From SURF-21 sp964592775 (GTDB lineage: Bacteria > Actinomycetota > Geothermincolia > Geothermincolales > RBG-13-55-18): 6,980 nt of DNA. This document shows positions 6,177-6,980 of this stretch, one piece after another. The notes below the pieces were generated by a model. The model saw nothing but the letters and a program-made list of their open reading frames with translations. It made no database searches and was not told the origin of the DNA. The DNA is taken from assembly GCA_964592775.1 (NCBI GenBank), contig CAZQFX010000149.1, positions 1 through 6,980 on the forward strand. Direction: 5' to 3'. How positions within the stretch are numbered: position 1 is the first letter of the stretch; each line of letters starts with the position of its first letter. A program made the translations under genes and the position numbers.

Positions 6177-6305
6177 GCCTTGTCCTTCCGGGACCGGCAG
6201 GAGATGGAAGAGGAGGCCGCCGGTGACCATGAGCAGGGGATCGTAACCGAGTATGGTGGGCGCGCCGCCGAGCGTCCCGTTCGATTTCGAGAAGGTGGAG
6301 GTAAA
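6153..6305 (-). pseudogene. Coding-like 50-codon stretch directly after the TAG of the PH-like ORF
   Basis: In the same frame as the PH-like ORF, immediately after its TAG (6306-6308), 50 codons run open to TAA (6153-6155). Third positions are mostly G or C, and the translation has protein-like character, with a hydrophobic segment around YDPLLMVTGGLLFHLLPVPE. There is no well-placed start of its own. It may be the C-terminal part of one gene cut by a nonsense change, or only GC-rich sequence that happens to be open. It overlaps the predicted phoB promoter. I do not recognise the family. Confidence 0.25.
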
Positions 6306-6581
6306 CTAGTGCCGCTTCCATGCCGCGGGGGAAGGTACCCGTCCGGCGCGCAGCGCCTTCAAGGCCGCGCTCCGCCACTGCAGGGAGCGGACCCGCCAGG
6401 CGCATGCGTCGTTCTCGCCCGCTTCGTTCACGAAATCCACCCGCAGCAGGTCCGCGGCCCTGCTCTTGCCGAGGAAGCCGCGCGGGTGCGATATGTCCCT
6501 CACCGACTCCAGCGGGATGAAGATCTCTTTTCTGGGCAGAAGCATGCGGAAGTGGATGCCCCTGCCGGTGAGGGCGAGCAC
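6306..6581 (-). CDS. Short PH/GRAM-like hypothetical protein, probably N-terminally truncated
   Basis: This 91-codon frame starts at GTG (6579-6581) and ends at TAG. The pattern VLALTGRGIHFRM, then IFIPLESVRDIS, then LLRVDFVNEAGE and AWRVRSLQ looks like the beta strands and closing helix of a bacterial PH/GRAM-type domain, where the first strands usually turn an LxLTxxxIxF motif. Such domains normally have 20-40 more residues before this motif. Here the start has only GGGGG upstream, and the frame stays open backwards (a VFFSRG-like segment) straight through the terminator of the thiolase gene without any start codon. No promoter fits between that terminator and the GTG. It could be a decayed gene or one using an unusual start. 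The domain call is by pattern only and is tentative; cytoplasmic, function unknown. Confidence 0.5.
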   Translation of the reverse strand: MLALTGRGIHFRMLLPRKEIFIPLESVRDISHPRGFLGKSRAADLLRVDFVNEAGENDACAWRVRSLQWRSAALKALRAGRVPSPAAWKRH

Positions 6582-6591
6582 CCCCCGGGAG

Positions 6592-6626
6592 AAAAAAACG
6601 GGGGCGGAGATCCCGCCCCCCTTTTT
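6592..6626. terminator. Strong bidirectional intrinsic terminator after the thiolase gene
   Basis: A perfect eight-bp stem GGGGGCGG/CCGCCCCC (6600-6607 and 6613-6620) with loop AGATC is flanked by seven A (6592-6598) and five T (6622-6626). Either strand therefore gives a GC-rich hairpin followed by a U-run. It starts eight bases beyond the thiolase stop codon (6634-6636) and would end that transcript, separating it from the Pho locus. Confidence 0.88.
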
Positions 6627-6633
6627 AAGCCTG

Positions 6634-6980
6634 TCAGACTTTTTCCCACAGGGTGGCGTTGCCGTTGCCGAAGCCCCCGCACAGGGTGGCTACGCCGTAC
6701 TTGGCGTCGGGGAAGTCCGTCTTCATGATGTTGGAGAGGGTGATGACGATACGGCATCCGGACTCGCCCAGGGGATGCCCCAGGGCCAGCGCCCCTCCCC
6801 ACACGTTGATGTTGTCGAAGGGGGCGTTCTCGCCGATGCCCAGCTCGCGGATGACCGCCAGCGACTGCGTCCCGAAGGCCTCGTTGAGTTCCCACAGGTC
6901 TATGCCGTTCACGGCGAGGCCCTTGCGCGCCAGCAGCTTCTTCACCGCCGGCACCGGCCCGATGCCCATGATGGTGGGAT
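6634..6980 (-). CDS. Thiolase family protein (acetyl-CoA acetyltransferase-like), C-terminal part, runs off window
   Basis: Thiolases join or cleave acyl-CoA units in fatty-acid oxidation or in acetoacetyl-CoA formation. About 115 C-terminal residues are visible, of a usual total near 390-400. Diagnostic motifs of the second thiolase domain are present: PTIMGIGPVPA, the NEAF motif (ELNEAFGTQ), the catalytic-His motif GHPLGESG, and the catalytic-Cys motif at VATLCGGFGNGN near the C-terminus. A small departure is NVWGGALALGHPLG, where many thiolases have N-x-N-GG before the His motif. The gene ends in TGA at 6634-6636, just before a strong terminator, so it belongs to a separate transcript from the Pho genes. 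Substrate chain length and direction of reaction cannot be told from this part. Confidence 0.93.
   Translation of the reverse strand, partial: PTIMGIGPVPAVKKLLARKGLAVNGIDLWELNEAFGTQSLAVIRELGIGENAPFDNINVWGGALALGHPLGESGCRIVITLSNIMKTDFPDAKYGVATLCGGFGNGNATLWEKV

Noticed and set aside
5523..6728. Long plus-strand open frame (401 codons) over phoB, the PH-like ORF and the terminator
   Set aside because: It would read through a strong terminator hairpin and is antisense to a well-supported response regulator; no domain is seen.

Overview
The window is GC-rich chromosomal DNA with strong G/C preference at third codon positions. It carries a compact phosphate-starvation (Pho) locus, and every supported gene lies on the minus strand. 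PstS is a lipoprotein, the Pho-box-like sites read TTWACC-N5 (closer to Gram-positive PhoP boxes than to the E. coli CTGTCAT type), and GTG and TTG starts are common. Together these suggest a high-GC, Gram-positive-type bacterium such as a deep-branching actinobacterial lineage. That placement is inference, because no rRNA or lineage marker is present.

Layout in the direction of transcription (right to left): the 3' end of a thiolase gene (6634-6980) ends at a strong bidirectional terminator (6592-6626). Next is a short, apparently N-terminally truncated PH/GRAM-like reading frame (6306-6581), followed after one TAG by a coding-like stretch (6153-6305). A good sigma70-type promoter (6149-6176) then starts phoB (5418-6113), which overlaps phoR (3610-5418) by one base. 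A 143-bp leader follows, holding five TTWACC-like hexamers at an exact 11-bp period, a perfect hairpin and a possible 27-codon leader ORF. It precedes a 163-aa gene (2975-3466) that resembles a free-standing copy of the PhoR ATPase domain with its ATP-binding residues changed. After a weak terminator and a possible second promoter come pstS (2002-2853), pstC (1083-1943), pstA (103-1086) and the first 33 codons of pstB (1-101).

Working model: PhoR senses phosphate status, probably with the Pst transporter, and phosphorylates PhoB. PhoB would bind the 11-bp repeat array and drive the operon of the degenerate ATPase-domain protein plus pstSCAB, giving high-affinity phosphate uptake. The unusual element is the degenerate PhoR-like protein. 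It sits as first gene directly behind the only convincing Pho-box array in the window, is intact, and has a near-perfect ribosome binding site. I infer, but cannot show, that it is a non-catalytic modulator of the Pho signalling pathway.
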